Positions 34,610 through 43,634 of a stretch of 64,000 nucleotides of DNA are shown here, one piece after another. The notes under the pieces were generated by a model. It had not been told where the DNA came from, did not search any database, and worked only from the letters and a program-made list of their open reading frames with translations. Position 1 is the stretch's first letter. Every line of letters starts with the position of its first letter. The stretch is from assembly GCA_029776205.1 (NCBI GenBank), contig JAKOTQ010000081.1:1-64000 (forward strand). Direction: 5' to 3'. The position numbers and the translations under genes were made by a program. The DNA comes from Bacillota bacterium. Its GTDB lineage: Bacteria > Bacillota > UBA4882 > UBA8346.

Positions 34610-37018
34610 CTACTGATATAAATGTATACAACACTTCTTAAATTTTTTGCCACTACCACAAGGACAAAGTTCATTTCTACCAATCTTCTTGTGATTTTGT
34701 TGTCGATAGTTTTCTATCATTCTTTTTGCATTCCTGTCGCTTATTTCTTTTAAACGATCAATTTCTTTGATAGAGATATCGCTAAAGCTACAATTCTTTC
34801 CCTTTATCCCAAATAATTTGCCATCATTGTCATAATCAAGATCGATCCACATTATTGATTTTGATACATCTCTAAGAATAGCAGAAAAAACATAATCTTG
34901 ACGTTCAGATCTGCTCATTACCTTAATTCCAGGAACCGTAACAAACACACAATATTTTGATTCATCAAACGAATTAATTACAATCATTCTGCCAATTTCT
35001 TTCTCTCGTTTTTGCACATTTTGGATTGTTTCACAAAATCTTTTTTTAGCTTCCGGAGACATATCCAAGAAAAAGTGCGCCACCTCTATCCTATTTTCAT
35101 CCGTTCCTTGCTCTAACAATTGAACAATTTCTTTAATTTCAAGTGGAATGTCCTGCTGTGGTTTTGTAATATTTATATTTGGAAGATACAATTTACAAAA
35201 ATAATCATCCAAATCCTGTCTAAAGCCATACCATATCAATTTATCTTCTTCTGGAAATTCAGAACAAGCAATTGAATAATTATTGTAATAAATATACATA
35301 CCCAAATGATCAAGCTCATCATTCATTGTAATTTGAGAAATTTTTATCGCACTTTTTCTTTGTCTTAAGAAATGCAGAAAATAAATAGGCGACTCAAAAT
35401 ATTTTTCATATACTAATAAGTCATCATATGAAATGACTATTGTCTCACTTGAAAGAGTAATAAAGTTTAATTTTTCAGCTTTTGCCGCAAAAGCATTAAA
35501 ATTATCTACAGTTACAGAAAGCAAGAAAACCTCTGTAAATTTAGAAATATTATCGATTTCAAATTTCTTTTGCTTATTAAAATCGTAGAATAAAGCAGGT
35601 TGATGTTCATTTAAATATCTTAATGTTCGGCTACATTGGGAATCTGCTTCTTGGACAAGCTTTCTAAATGCTCTTACATGAGCATCGAAGTCTTTAATCG
35701 GAGGTGTCTGGGGAAAAGAACCTGCTTTTATCTCGATTATAAATAAATAATTTTCATATATTATAAGTAAATCATTTTCATTCATCTGTTTTAAAGAGTT
35801 ATTTACAGGATAGTAATTCCCTGTAAAGGCTTTAGCTCCAGGTAATAGTTTCATAAATAGGGTTTTTACCATATTCTCACTTGCTAAGTTTTGTCGTTTA
35901 TTCCAAGTATCCACATACTCCGGCCTTAATCGAAAAATTTCCTTCTGTATGGCTCGATAAATATTATCAAATAATGAATAATAATCAAATCCATAGGAAA
36001 TTCCACCTATTTTTATAAATGGTTTCTTTTTTGTTGGTAGCTCCACAATTGGCCAACCCGAAAACTCCGAACCATCAAAAAAAGAAGTATATTCACCGAT
36101 ACCTAAAGATAAAGCATCTATAAATTTCACATCCCACCCAGTTACATTAAAAATATCGTTTAAAGCAACACCGAATACCTTTTCCAGTATTGAACTTACA
36201 ACACCTTGCTTATCATTAATTACTATCTCAGGGGCTTCCCCATGATCAACTACTTTAATAACTTCATCATAGCTCCTTTTCATTTCCATCAGAGCGTCAG
36301 CTAAACCTTGTGACATAGAATATTCAAGCTTTTCAAGTCCCTCAATTATTTGCTCAGCTGTAACGCCGAACAGTTCTATAAGAATATCGTTATGAGGTGG
36401 CAATAGCTTTTTAAGCGGCTCAAGTTGAAATATCTGATAGCGATTACCCCTAACGATATAAAGCATTTGAGATTCTACAATGTAATCCATTAGCTCATCA
36501 GGTATATCACCAGTATCTTTTTTATATGCCGCCCAATAATGATAAAAAAACTCAAACTCCTTATACAAATCTTCTATATCCGTAAGAACTAAATACCATC
36601 GTTTTTCTTGATCCTCAATAGTTTCAGTACCATTAAAATGATTTTCTGTTGAAACTAAAATACTTTGAATATACTCCTGAGCTCTGATTATTATATTCTC
36701 TTTACTTGTATAATCAATCTCAGAAAACTTATTCAAATGAGACAGCATTGCCATATCTCTAGCGAATTTAAGCAGCATTAACGGATCGCAAGCAGAAATT
36801 TTTTCTTTTATCTTTTTTACCTTTTCATTGATTCGTTCCTTTGCCTTGGGATACTCATCTCGATAGAAAGCTTGAATTTGCTCTTGCTGCTCAGGCGTGC
36901 ACAGGTTACGTATAGACACAAATTTTCCATACCGTACAAGTTCAAAAAGTCCATTATTATAATAATCATCAATTTTAACTTTAACTAACTTTTGCTTTTT
37001 TATTTGCTTTTTTTTCAT
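34610..37018 (-). CDS. Large protein with a nuclease-like domain and C-terminal SEC-C motif
   Basis: This 802-residue protein has no assigned full-length family that I know. Residues about 1-380 are largely helical. About residues 400-460 contain NENDLLIIYENYLFIIEIKAG, with D...E-I-K spacing of the PD-(D/E)xK nuclease fold (NERD-like), preceded by a conserved-looking LASENMVKTLFMKLLPGA helix. The last 20 residues form a SEC-C zinc motif, NELCPCGSGKKFKKCC, as at the end of SecA and in many small proteins. The DNA is visibly AT-richer than its neighbours and codon use differs, suggesting acquisition. The start at 37018 follows GAGGATG. It is alone. A defence or nucleic-acid-processing role is possible but not shown. 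Confidence 0.7.
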   Translation of the reverse strand: MKKKQIKKQKLVKVKIDDYYNNGLFELVRYGKFVSIRNLCTPEQQEQIQAFYRDEYPKAKERINEKVKKIKEKISACDPLMLLKFARDMAMLSHLNKFSEIDYTSKENIIIRAQEYIQSILVSTENHFNGTETIEDQEKRWYLVLTDIEDLYKEFEFFYHYWAAYKKDTGDIPDELMDYIVESQMLYIVRGNRYQIFQLEPLKKLLPPHNDILIELFGVTAEQIIEGLEKLEYSMSQGLADALMEMKRSYDEVIKVVDHGEAPEIVINDKQGVVSSILEKVFGVALNDIFNVTGWDVKFIDALSLGIGEYTSFFDGSEFSGWPIVELPTKKKPFIKIGGISYGFDYYSLFDNIYRAIQKEIFRLRPEYVDTWNKRQNLASENMVKTLFMKLLPGAKAFTGNYYPVNNSLKQMNENDLLIIYENYLFIIEIKAGSFPQTPPIKDFDAHVRAFRKLVQEADSQCSRTLRYLNEHQPALFYDFNKQKKFEIDNISKFTEVFLLSVTVDNFNAFAAKAEKLNFITLSSETIVISYDDLLVYEKYFESPIYFLHFLRQRKSAIKISQITMNDELDHLGMYIYYNNYSIACSEFPEEDKLIWYGFRQDLDDYFCKLYLPNINITKPQQDIPLEIKEIVQLLEQGTDENRIEVAHFFLDMSPEAKKRFCETIQNVQKREKEIGRMIVINSFDESKYCVFVTVPGIKVMSRSERQDYVFSAILRDVSKSIMWIDLDYDNDGKLFGIKGKNCSFSDISIKEIDRLKEISDRNAKRMIENYRQQNHKKIGRNELCPCGSGKKFKKCCIHLYQ

Positions 37019-37678
37019 AAGACATCCTCAAGCAAAGAGGATATTATTGAATTCCAAGTTAAGCGTAAATTATCAGGTATATATAGCTCGCATCTATATA
37101 GATGACTTTATATTTAAATTTTATCATTCTTTTATGAACGAAATCACCATATAAATAAAAAACCACCTGCAAACATCTCAAAATTCTTATACCATTGTTT
37201 TTGCTCCATACGTAATTATATTTTTGACAATCGTTTATCTTTTACATCTTAACATATAGCTTCCTTCTCTTAAGTTTCAATTAATTAATTCAACAATAAT
37301 TATCCCGCCCCACAAACAGCATATGGAAAAACCCAATTTAATCTCCGAAATGGAAGCCGGAATGCGAGATAGATACAAGGACGTATCCTTGACGTCGGCA
37401 TTAAAGCATTAACAAACAAAGCCACCACGGATGACAATTCCAGCGGGAAGGAACCTGCAGCTGGATGTCCGTGGGATAATGGGGTTTGGGAGAATCCTAA
37501 CCGGGGATTCAAGGACATCCGGCCACGCTCCTGATTGGAAGGTACAAAAGGACAAACAGCGCCTTCTGTCGGCAGGCAAAGCCAATCAAAAATTTAAAAC
37601 TTCTCTCCTTAGCCATGGTTTTGAATTATGCGATACTGCTCAACTTTAAAAGTAAATAGCCAACGACCATATACCAAA
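37019..37678. other. Gene-free stretch with repeat copy C
   Basis: This 660-base gap has no credible gene. It begins with AT-rich DNA that must hold the promoter of the SEC-C gene. The right half contains a short plus-strand frame reading TTDDNSSGKEPAAGCPWDNG before it stops at the hairpin repeat, perhaps debris of a gene. Confidence 0.5.
37511..37590 (+). repeat. Dispersed intergenic hairpin repeat, copy C (degenerate)
   Basis: AAGGACATCCGGCCACGCTC, then TGATTGGAAGGTACAAAAGG, ACAAACAGCGCCTTCTGTCG and GCAGGCAAAGCC matches copy B at most positions, but one arm of the hairpin is mutated. Confidence 0.5.
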
Positions 37679-37714
37679 CAAAAAAGCGCTCTAGCAGTAA
37701 TGCTGCTAGAGCGC
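37679..37714 (-). terminator. Intrinsic terminator of the DUF2225 gene
   Basis: A perfect 12-bp stem (37686-37697 with 37703-37714) is followed on the minus strand by seven T residues. It lies ten bases past the stop. Confidence 0.93.
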
Positions 37715-37723
37715 CTTGCCAAG

Positions 37724-38422
37724 CTAACTTTCATCTCTTGGAGATGCGTTACCCTCTTTTGAATCTTTGACCAATTGATATTGTTCGTGGGCCAAATCCC
37801 AGAGAAATTTATCCTGGCGGGCTTCGGGACTACTAAACAACCGTCCGAACCATTTGGTGGCTTCCTCAAGATTACCGGTTTTCCGGTTAAGTTCCGCAAT
37901 TAAATAGATACAATGGGGAGCATCCATTTTGTCGAAGGGAAGATCTTCGCTCTGATAGGCCTCAGTGTATAATTCCAAAGCAAACTTTAAAAAGTCTTTC
38001 TCCCGCTGGTCGCCTTTCCACCGATAAATCCAGGCTATTCGCAAGCAGGTTTTAGCGATCTCGCTACTTTTTGCCTTACGTAATTGCAGACAATATAAAG
38101 CGAGTTTATATGCTTCCAGCGCCGAGTCCAAGGTCCGTTCGCCGGAATAACTTTTGTGTTTCCAGTACGCTCCGACCTGGGTATTAATGATCTTTCTTTC
38201 CTTCGGATTTAGCTGGTCAAAACGGTCTTGAAACGCAGCATAGCCGCAATGTTCACAGACAAAAACTTGATACAGGATAGGGTTGACGCCTTCGTAAATA
38301 GCAGCAAAGTCCGAATCCTGACTTAAAACCCGGTAGGCATTGAGACGAACCTTGGTGGCAGTAAACTCCCGTTCGCAGGCAGGACAGACAACCGTCGTGT
38401 TGTAGATCGTTTTAGGAGCCAT
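37724..38422 (-). CDS. DUF2225 zinc-ribbon/TPR-like protein
   Basis: This protein of about 232 residues belongs to the DUF2225 family of Firmicutes. It has an N-terminal zinc site made of two CxxC pairs (VVCPACEREF and VFVCEHCGYAAFQDRF at about 12-15 and 60-63), then helical repeats rich in TPR-like pairs (ALEAYKLALYCLQLRKAKS, CLRIAWIYRWKGD, IYLIAELNRKTGN, EEATKWFGRLF). The function of the family is unknown. I start it at the ATG at 38422 after GAGGT, 27 bases inside a longer frame reaching 38449. It is monocistronic with its own terminator. The start faces the truncated beta-barrel gene at 38496. Confidence 0.8.
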   Translation of the reverse strand: MAPKTIYNTTVVCPACEREFTATKVRLNAYRVLSQDSDFAAIYEGVNPILYQVFVCEHCGYAAFQDRFDQLNPKERKIINTQVGAYWKHKSYSGERTLDSALEAYKLALYCLQLRKAKSSEIAKTCLRIAWIYRWKGDQREKDFLKFALELYTEAYQSEDLPFDKMDAPHCIYLIAELNRKTGNLEEATKWFGRLFSSPEARQDKFLWDLAHEQYQLVKDSKEGNASPRDES

Positions 38423-38495
38423 TCTTTTACCTCGTATAAATTTTATCAATATTATCGGCCTTTTTCGGTAAAATCTGAAAGCTTTTTTATAAGCA

Positions 38496-40076
38496 TTGGA
38501 CGTAACCGGCCAGGCAACAGTCCAACCTGTGCTTGTGCGTTATCAGCCACAATATGCTTTGGCCAGAGGTACCCATAAACTGTACATCCGAATTCAGGAC
38601 AATGCCAACAATTTAGCTGAAGCCCGGTGGAGCTTTCGGGTAAATGTCGGACTGGACAAGGGCATCCGGCTGAGCGGGACCAATATCCTACAAATTGAAG
38701 AATACCCCATCCAACAGGTTACCAATAACGTTGACCTTAATCTCCTCGCATGGCTGGGTCATACTAGGATCCGTTTTAATCAGCAAGGGCAGATTGACAA
38801 TGGCCCGCTACACGGAAATCCTATATATGATTATGAAGGGTTTAATCTATATAATAATGGCTATACCTTGGGCATCAGCCATCGAAACCTGGAGGTTTTA
38901 TGGGGCAAAACCTCCGTCCCGGTCCAGTCGGAGTTACTGCAAATGGATTCGACGATTGATGGTATAATCGTCAACCATCAATTCAGCAATAAGTCTGGTA
39001 ACTATCAATGGGCGGCATTTTCCGGGGAAGTGGGCAGTTCATACGGAATGCGCATTACGATTGATCAATATGAAGGGGTGACCGCCGCTTGGCAGTCACC
39101 CGCCGGAATTCACCTGAAAAGTTTTTTGGTGAGTTCAGGAACAACGTCAGGCTCCCGTCACTTAGGACTCAATGGAAGCCTGACCATCAAGCAACTCATG
39201 GTCAGAATGGAAATGATCCACGGTGAACGGGATGACACTACCGGTAATGCCTGGGCGTTACACCTGGACCAACCTTTGGGGTCTGCCTATTTCGGTTTGG
39301 ACTATTACTTATTTGAACCTGACTATCCGGAAGATGGAGCCCCGGCGTCTTTTTTCGGAGGCAAAAAAAATAACGGAAGCCGCCGTTATAATCTACGGGC
39401 CAATACCAAGCCCGCCGAAAACCAGCAACTCCGGTTTCAAGGATCCTTTACCGAAGATAATTTAGATCGGACCAATGAGTTAACTGATTACCGGGAAAAT
39501 TACTATGTGGATTATCAAATTCAACTTTCCCATATGAGCATTGTTAATCTGAATTACCAGGATGATTACCAGTATCAACATGACGGTTCCGTTCGGATGA
39601 GCCGTAACCGGACCCGCTCAGTCTTCCTCGGATATCAACAAAAATACCATAAGATGACGTTCAACTCTTCCATGGCGAGCAGTCGTCAAAAAGCTGATAC
39701 TGGTAAATCTTTGACCACAGAATATTTACTTTCCTGTACTTATCCGATGGATAAACTTAACCTGACCCCATCCATCCGTTGGAAAGAGGATAAAGATAAG
39801 GCTGGAGTAACTGACAGTCTGGCGGACTTTCGGATTACTGCTGATTTTAGCTGGAGTCCTGAGTTGAGCCGCAGTAAGTTGGCTTTATATCACCAAATTG
39901 ATAAGGATGGCAAAAGCCTACAAACCACGCATAAAACAGGCATAGAGACAACACTGTACTTTAAGTCCGGTAACCGTTCTACATTTTTATTGAGTTATGG
40001 CTATTATTATTGGCAAAATGATTCAAAAGGGAACGAACCGAAGACCCTTAGTCTCGAGTGGCGGCTTCAGTTTTAA
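38496..40076 (+). pseudogene. 5'-truncated outer-membrane beta-barrel protein gene
   Basis: The open frame starts only at a TTG just after a TAA, with no ribosome site or signal peptide, so the 5' end is missing. What remains is about 526 residues: the end of an Ig-like domain (LYIRIQDNANNLAEARWSFRV), then alternating polar/aromatic strands with turns to the C-terminus (NYQWAAFSGEVGSSYGMRI, AYFGLDYYLFEPDYPED, NYYVDYQIQLSHMSIVNLNY, RSVFLGYQQKYHKMTF), finishing in SLEWRLQF. A terminal aromatic residue after alternating strands is typical for outer-membrane barrels. The family is not identified. Its missing portion probably was lost in the rearrangement that placed the DUF2225 gene upstream. Confidence 0.6.
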
Positions 40077-40263
40077 ATTCACTCTTAGAATTCTAAAAAC
40101 TACACAATGAAACCGCCCTGCCATTCAATCTGACAGAACCTCCATCATCTCACAACAAACCATTTTCGAGCTACGTCATCCTTCTTATTTAGGATGTATA
40201 GACAGGAGAGAGCCTTTACACTTGTCTGGAGACATGGTTTACACTTTGTTGTTATAGTCTCAT

Positions 40264-40743
40264 TTACTTATGATAGGGCTCTCCCCGCATAATCCGGCAG
40301 GCTCGATAGATCTGCTCCAATAACATCACCCGGAACAGCTGGTGCGGAAAAGTCATCTTTGAAAAGCTCAGGTTCAGATTGGCCCGTTTCACCAACTCTT
40401 CCGTCAGCCCCAACGAGCCTCCGATCACCATGGTCACATCCTCACCATACATCAGCCGCTCACTAAAAAACTCCGCCAGTTCCGGCGAAGTCAGTTGTCT
40501 GCCTCTTAAATCCAGGGTCACCAGAAAACTTTTGGGAATGATCAGATTCTCCAAAGCTGCACATTCCTGCCGTCGCACCTGTTCTTCCAAAGCCGGCCCC
40601 GCATTTTCCGGGCAGGGAAAGTCGGCCACTTCCTTCAATTCCAACTTCAAATAAGGCCGAAGCCGCTTCAAATACTCCGCCTGCGCCTCAACCCAGTATT
40701 TCTCTTTCAGTTTCCCAACAGTTAAGATTCGAATCTGGGACAT
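40264..40743 (-). CDS. rlmH: 23S rRNA pseudouridine(1915)-N3-methyltransferase
   Basis: RlmH methylates the pseudouridine at position 1915 of 23S rRNA at N3, using SAM on assembled 70S ribosomes. The 159-residue length is that of the family. The SPOUT-fold hallmarks are present: IRILTVGKLKEKYW at the start, LVTLDLRGRQLTSPELAEF near 82-100, TMVIGGSLGLTEELVKRA near 109-126 (the knotted SAM site), and the C-terminal SKMTFPHQLFRVMLLEQIYRACRI with GEPYHK. GGAGG lies four bases before the ATG at 40743. Its neighbour in the same direction is the HtrA protease, the order also found near oriC in Bacillus. Confidence 0.96.
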   Translation of the reverse strand: MSQIRILTVGKLKEKYWVEAQAEYLKRLRPYLKLELKEVADFPCPENAGPALEEQVRRQECAALENLIIPKSFLVTLDLRGRQLTSPELAEFFSERLMYGEDVTMVIGGSLGLTEELVKRANLNLSFSKMTFPHQLFRVMLLEQIYRACRIMRGEPYHK

Positions 40744-40785
40744 AATTCCTCCATTAAAAAAGTTTCTTAGGCATGAGATGTGATT

Positions 40786-40937
40786 ATAGTTGACAGTTTA
40801 CAGTTCACAGTTAACAATAAACGGTTGGGTTTTAGTTCACAGCTCATATAAAGTTCGTACTTTAACCTTTTGTCTCTACGCTCAACTGTAAACTATCCAC
40901 TGTCATAACTGTTAGAAAACTGTCAACTGTCAACTAT
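40786..40937. repeat. MITE-like element built of AGTTnACA units
   Basis: Left end ATAGTTGACAGTTTACAGTT (40786-40805) is repeated in inverted form, with one mismatch, at 40918-40937, giving 20-base terminal inverted repeats around a 152-base element. The interior also holds AGTTCACA and TGTTA units. No open reading frame and no clear target duplication are visible. A related AGTTCACAGT-type stretch occurs at about 54190-54225. Confidence 0.5.
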
Positions 40938-40962
40938 TTCAGCTCCTGTCTCCTCCAGAAAG

Positions 40963-42144
40963 TCACTGCCTCATCTCCCCGATCTTGACGGTGGTCCGGT
41001 ACTTTTTATCGTTACGGTAATACTCAATTTTCAACGGAGTACCTACCTTATGAGTTGCAGTTATCTCCCGAACCAAATCAGTATCTGTAATCTTGGTTCC
41101 ATCGATGGACACCAGAATATCTCCAGGTCTAAGTCCGGCCTTATCTGCCTCACTCCCCCGAAGCACTTTGGCGATAAAAATGCCCGATTTCACCGGCAAT
41201 TCCTGCCCTATCCGGGTTTCGAGGATCCGGCAGTTATCCTCCGTAAAATGAACATAAGCGATCCCAAGGCCCGGCCGGGAAACATAACCCCGTTCAATCA
41301 ACTGGGCAGCAACACTTCGTGCCATATTGCTAGGAATCGAAAAACCAATCCCTTGAGATTTGGCTGCGATTAATGTGTTGATTCCGATAACCTGGCCTGC
41401 CGAGTTTAACAACGGCCCCCCGGAGTTTCCCGGATTAATCGGGGCATCGGTCTGAATCATATTTCGCAGCCTGATTTCATCACTGACATCGATTACTCGG
41501 CCTTTGGCGCTAACCACGCCAACCGTCACGGTATTATTCAGACTTTCCTGTAAAGGATTACCAATAGCAATAGCAGTCTGTCCCACTTGGACTTTTTCGG
41601 AATCGCCCCATTCCGGAACTGTCAGATTATTGTGGTTGATCTTTAAAACCGCCAAATCTGTCTGGGGATCCACCCCAACAATTTTCGCCGGATAAGATTT
41701 ACCATCCGATAACATCACCACAATCTTGTCAACGATCCCGGAATCACCATTGACCACATGATTGTTGGTCAAAATATAACCGTCTTTCCGAAAGACCACC
41801 CCAGAACCCAGCCCTTGAATATTCCGAATCTCAGGACCGCTGAAAAAATCAAAATCCTCGACCAGCGTATTGGTGGTTATCATCACCACAGACGGCCCAA
41901 TCCGGTTCACGACATCAATAATGTTCTTCTCATAATCATTCATCGTTGAAGCCTGTGTCTGAGCCTGGGACTGAGTTTGGATTTGAATAAACGGTTCCGA
42001 TGAATTTACCAGCAATTGGCCCAAACCTGTATATTTAATGGCCAAAATGACTAAAAAAGCAGCAATGGTCCCGGAAATAAGCGCGGTGAAAATATATGGA
42101 ATTCTCTCCCGAGGGGTATGGCTGTCAAAACGAAACTCGTTCAC
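40963..42144 (-). CDS. htrA: HtrA/DegP-like membrane-anchored serine protease
   Basis: This protein of about 393 residues is an S1C-type protease that degrades or refolds damaged exported proteins. It has one N-terminal membrane segment (IFTALISGTIAAFLVILAI, about 18-36), a Gln/Thr-rich linker, a trypsin-like domain with His129 (LTNNHVV), Asp163 (TDLAVLK) and Ser241 (PGNSGGPL), and one PDZ domain (SGIFIAKVLRGSEADKAGLRPGDILVSI). The catalytic triad is complete. The start is probably the GTG at 42144, nine bases after GGGAGG; a TTG two codons upstream is possible. The family is under stress control in Bacillus; no CssR-like box is obvious. Confidence 0.93.
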   Translation of the reverse strand: MNEFRFDSHTPRERIPYIFTALISGTIAAFLVILAIKYTGLGQLLVNSSEPFIQIQTQSQAQTQASTMNDYEKNIIDVVNRIGPSVVMITTNTLVEDFDFFSGPEIRNIQGLGSGVVFRKDGYILTNNHVVNGDSGIVDKIVVMLSDGKSYPAKIVGVDPQTDLAVLKINHNNLTVPEWGDSEKVQVGQTAIAIGNPLQESLNNTVTVGVVSAKGRVIDVSDEIRLRNMIQTDAPINPGNSGGPLLNSAGQVIGINTLIAAKSQGIGFSIPSNMARSVAAQLIERGYVSRPGLGIAYVHFTEDNCRILETRIGQELPVKSGIFIAKVLRGSEADKAGLRPGDILVSIDGTKITDTDLVREITATHKVGTPLKIEYYRNDKKYRTTVKIGEMRQ

Positions 42145-42246
42145 CGGCAAAAACCTCCCTAATTTAAAGCCGTCAGCCGACGGATATCCGCCATAAAGCG
42201 GCCAACTTAACCTTTCATGGATATTTAAATTAACGTTAATCCTTTT

Positions 42247-42936
42247 TTAAGGTTCCCCGGCCTTCGTAAGCTGATATATCCGGATTTGGTAACTTTTAGA
42301 TTCATATTCCACCGGAATCAGCGTTTCACTAACACGCCAATCGAAGGATTTACACTCATCCACAAATTTTCGGGCATAGTCCCGGCCGGGATCCGCCAAT
42401 ATAATTTTCCCGCCAGGTTTCAAATGTTTTCTAAAAATGGCAGCCAATGCAGAATGCAAGGTTTTTTCGTACAAAATATCGCTACCGATAATCCGGTCAA
42501 ACACTCCAACACTCTCCGGAAATGAGCGCCAATCGGCCAGCAGAAACTCCGAGGCATTCACTGCATTCACGTTGCAATTTAAACGGCAAAACTCCAATGC
42601 CGGACGCATATAATCCGATTGCAAAACCAGCGCCCCGGCCTTTTTCGCAGCGATACCCGCCAGTCCTACACCTGCTCCCAACTCAAGACAACGCGTCTCA
42701 CGAAAATCATCAGCATGTCCCAGAATAAACCGGACCAGCCCGATGGATGCCGGCCATAACTCAGCCCAAAAGGGAATCTCCTCCGGATCCGAAATCTGAT
42801 CGAGCAACGGATCGATATCCTCAACCTTATAAATTTCAAAGAAATGCCCTTCAACACTTAAAGAAATCCGTTTTAGACTATATACCTCCTTCAACTGCCG
42901 GATTAATGCTTCACATTCACCCATTGTAGAATCCAT
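42247..42936 (-). CDS. SAM-dependent methyltransferase (METTL21/class I lysine MTase-like)
   Basis: This 229-residue protein has the class I methyltransferase fold. The motif ELWPASIGLVRFIL (near 62-75) precedes motif I, CLELGAGVGLAGIAAKKAG, then VLQSDYMRPALEFCRLNCNVN, RIIGSDILYEKTLHSALAAI and LKPGGKIILADPGRDY. The DILYE segment and the PF10294-like preamble suggest a METTL21-type protein-lysine methyltransferase; similar genes in bacteria have unclear substrates. The start at 42936 has AAAGGA upstream, five codons after an in-frame ATG at 42951. It lies between the HtrA gene and a small plus-strand gene. Confidence 0.8.
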   Translation of the reverse strand: MDSTMGECEALIRQLKEVYSLKRISLSVEGHFFEIYKVEDIDPLLDQISDPEEIPFWAELWPASIGLVRFILGHADDFRETRCLELGAGVGLAGIAAKKAGALVLQSDYMRPALEFCRLNCNVNAVNASEFLLADWRSFPESVGVFDRIIGSDILYEKTLHSALAAIFRKHLKPGGKIILADPGRDYARKFVDECKSFDWRVSETLIPVEYESKSYQIRIYQLTKAGEP

Positions 42937-43112
42937 GGCTGTTCCTTTCATATCCTTAAATATTTTTTCACTATTTCGTCTTTGACAGCGTTTTTCCTGT
43001 CTTTCTCCAATTTTCTGCCATCAATCGGTCACTGAATAAATTCAGCGGAAGGCGGTTCGTCTATCCCCAGACTGTAATATGATATACTAACCTGTCTAAA
43101 GGAGGTAAAGAA

Positions 43113-43535
43113 ATGGGACATTCGCATGATTCCAAAAAAGATAAAGATAAAGATTTTAAAGGTTTCAAAAATACCGAATCTTCCGAAGATTTCAATGATA
43201 TTTCCAATAATCCTTTTTTTGAAAAAAATGATCTGACGCTGCTTTCCGTCATCAATCCATTACTTAGCCCCAAAGCTCAGCGTTTATTATCTTTTTTCAT
43301 CAACTATGGCAACGACCTCCCGGAAACACCATCCCCAAATCCCTTAGGCAATATCAGCGATTTATTACAGCAGATGTCTTCCGGACAACGTAATTCTTTG
43401 ATGGAGATAGCTCCAAGCCTCCTCAGTATGCTTGCAGCTTCTCAAGACAGCAAAAACGGAAATGGCGGCGGATTAAACCCGGCCCTTTTGTCCACCTTAT
43501 TGACCACGATGATGAACAATAAAAAAGAGGATTAA
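43113..43535 (+). CDS. Small hydrophilic protein of unknown function
   Basis: I do not recognise this 140-residue protein. It opens with a His/Lys/Asp-rich tract (GHSHDSKKDKDKD), continues with hydrophobic helical segments (LTLLSVINPLLSPKAQRLLSFFI, SLMEIAPSLLSMLAAS) and ends with GGGLNPALLSTLLTTMMNN. It has no membrane segment. AAAGGAGGTAAAGAA before the ATG is a strong ribosome site, a TATACT box lies about 36 bases upstream of the ATG, and a terminator follows, so it is surely expressed as a single unit. The composition hints at a small sporulation or coat-type protein, but there is no direct evidence. Confidence 0.7.
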   Translation: MGHSHDSKKDKDKDFKGFKNTESSEDFNDISNNPFFEKNDLTLLSVINPLLSPKAQRLLSFFINYGNDLPETPSPNPLGNISDLLQQMSSGQRNSLMEIAPSLLSMLAASQDSKNGNGGGLNPALLSTLLTTMMNNKKED

Positions 43536-43549
43536 CCATCCTCTTCCAC

Positions 43550-43581
43550 AAAAAAAGTGGTGGTTACCCCTCCACTTTTTT
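43550..43581. terminator. Bidirectional intrinsic terminator
   Basis: AAAAAAGTGG pairs with CCACTTTTTT around an eleven-base loop between the convergent small gene and spoVT. A second hairpin, GAGGA/TCCTC, overlaps the stop codon at 43527-43543. Confidence 0.85.
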
Positions 43582-43634
43582 CTTCCTTTTGATTGAATAA
43601 GGTTCCGCTCGACCAACTAAACCGGCTTGCGAAA

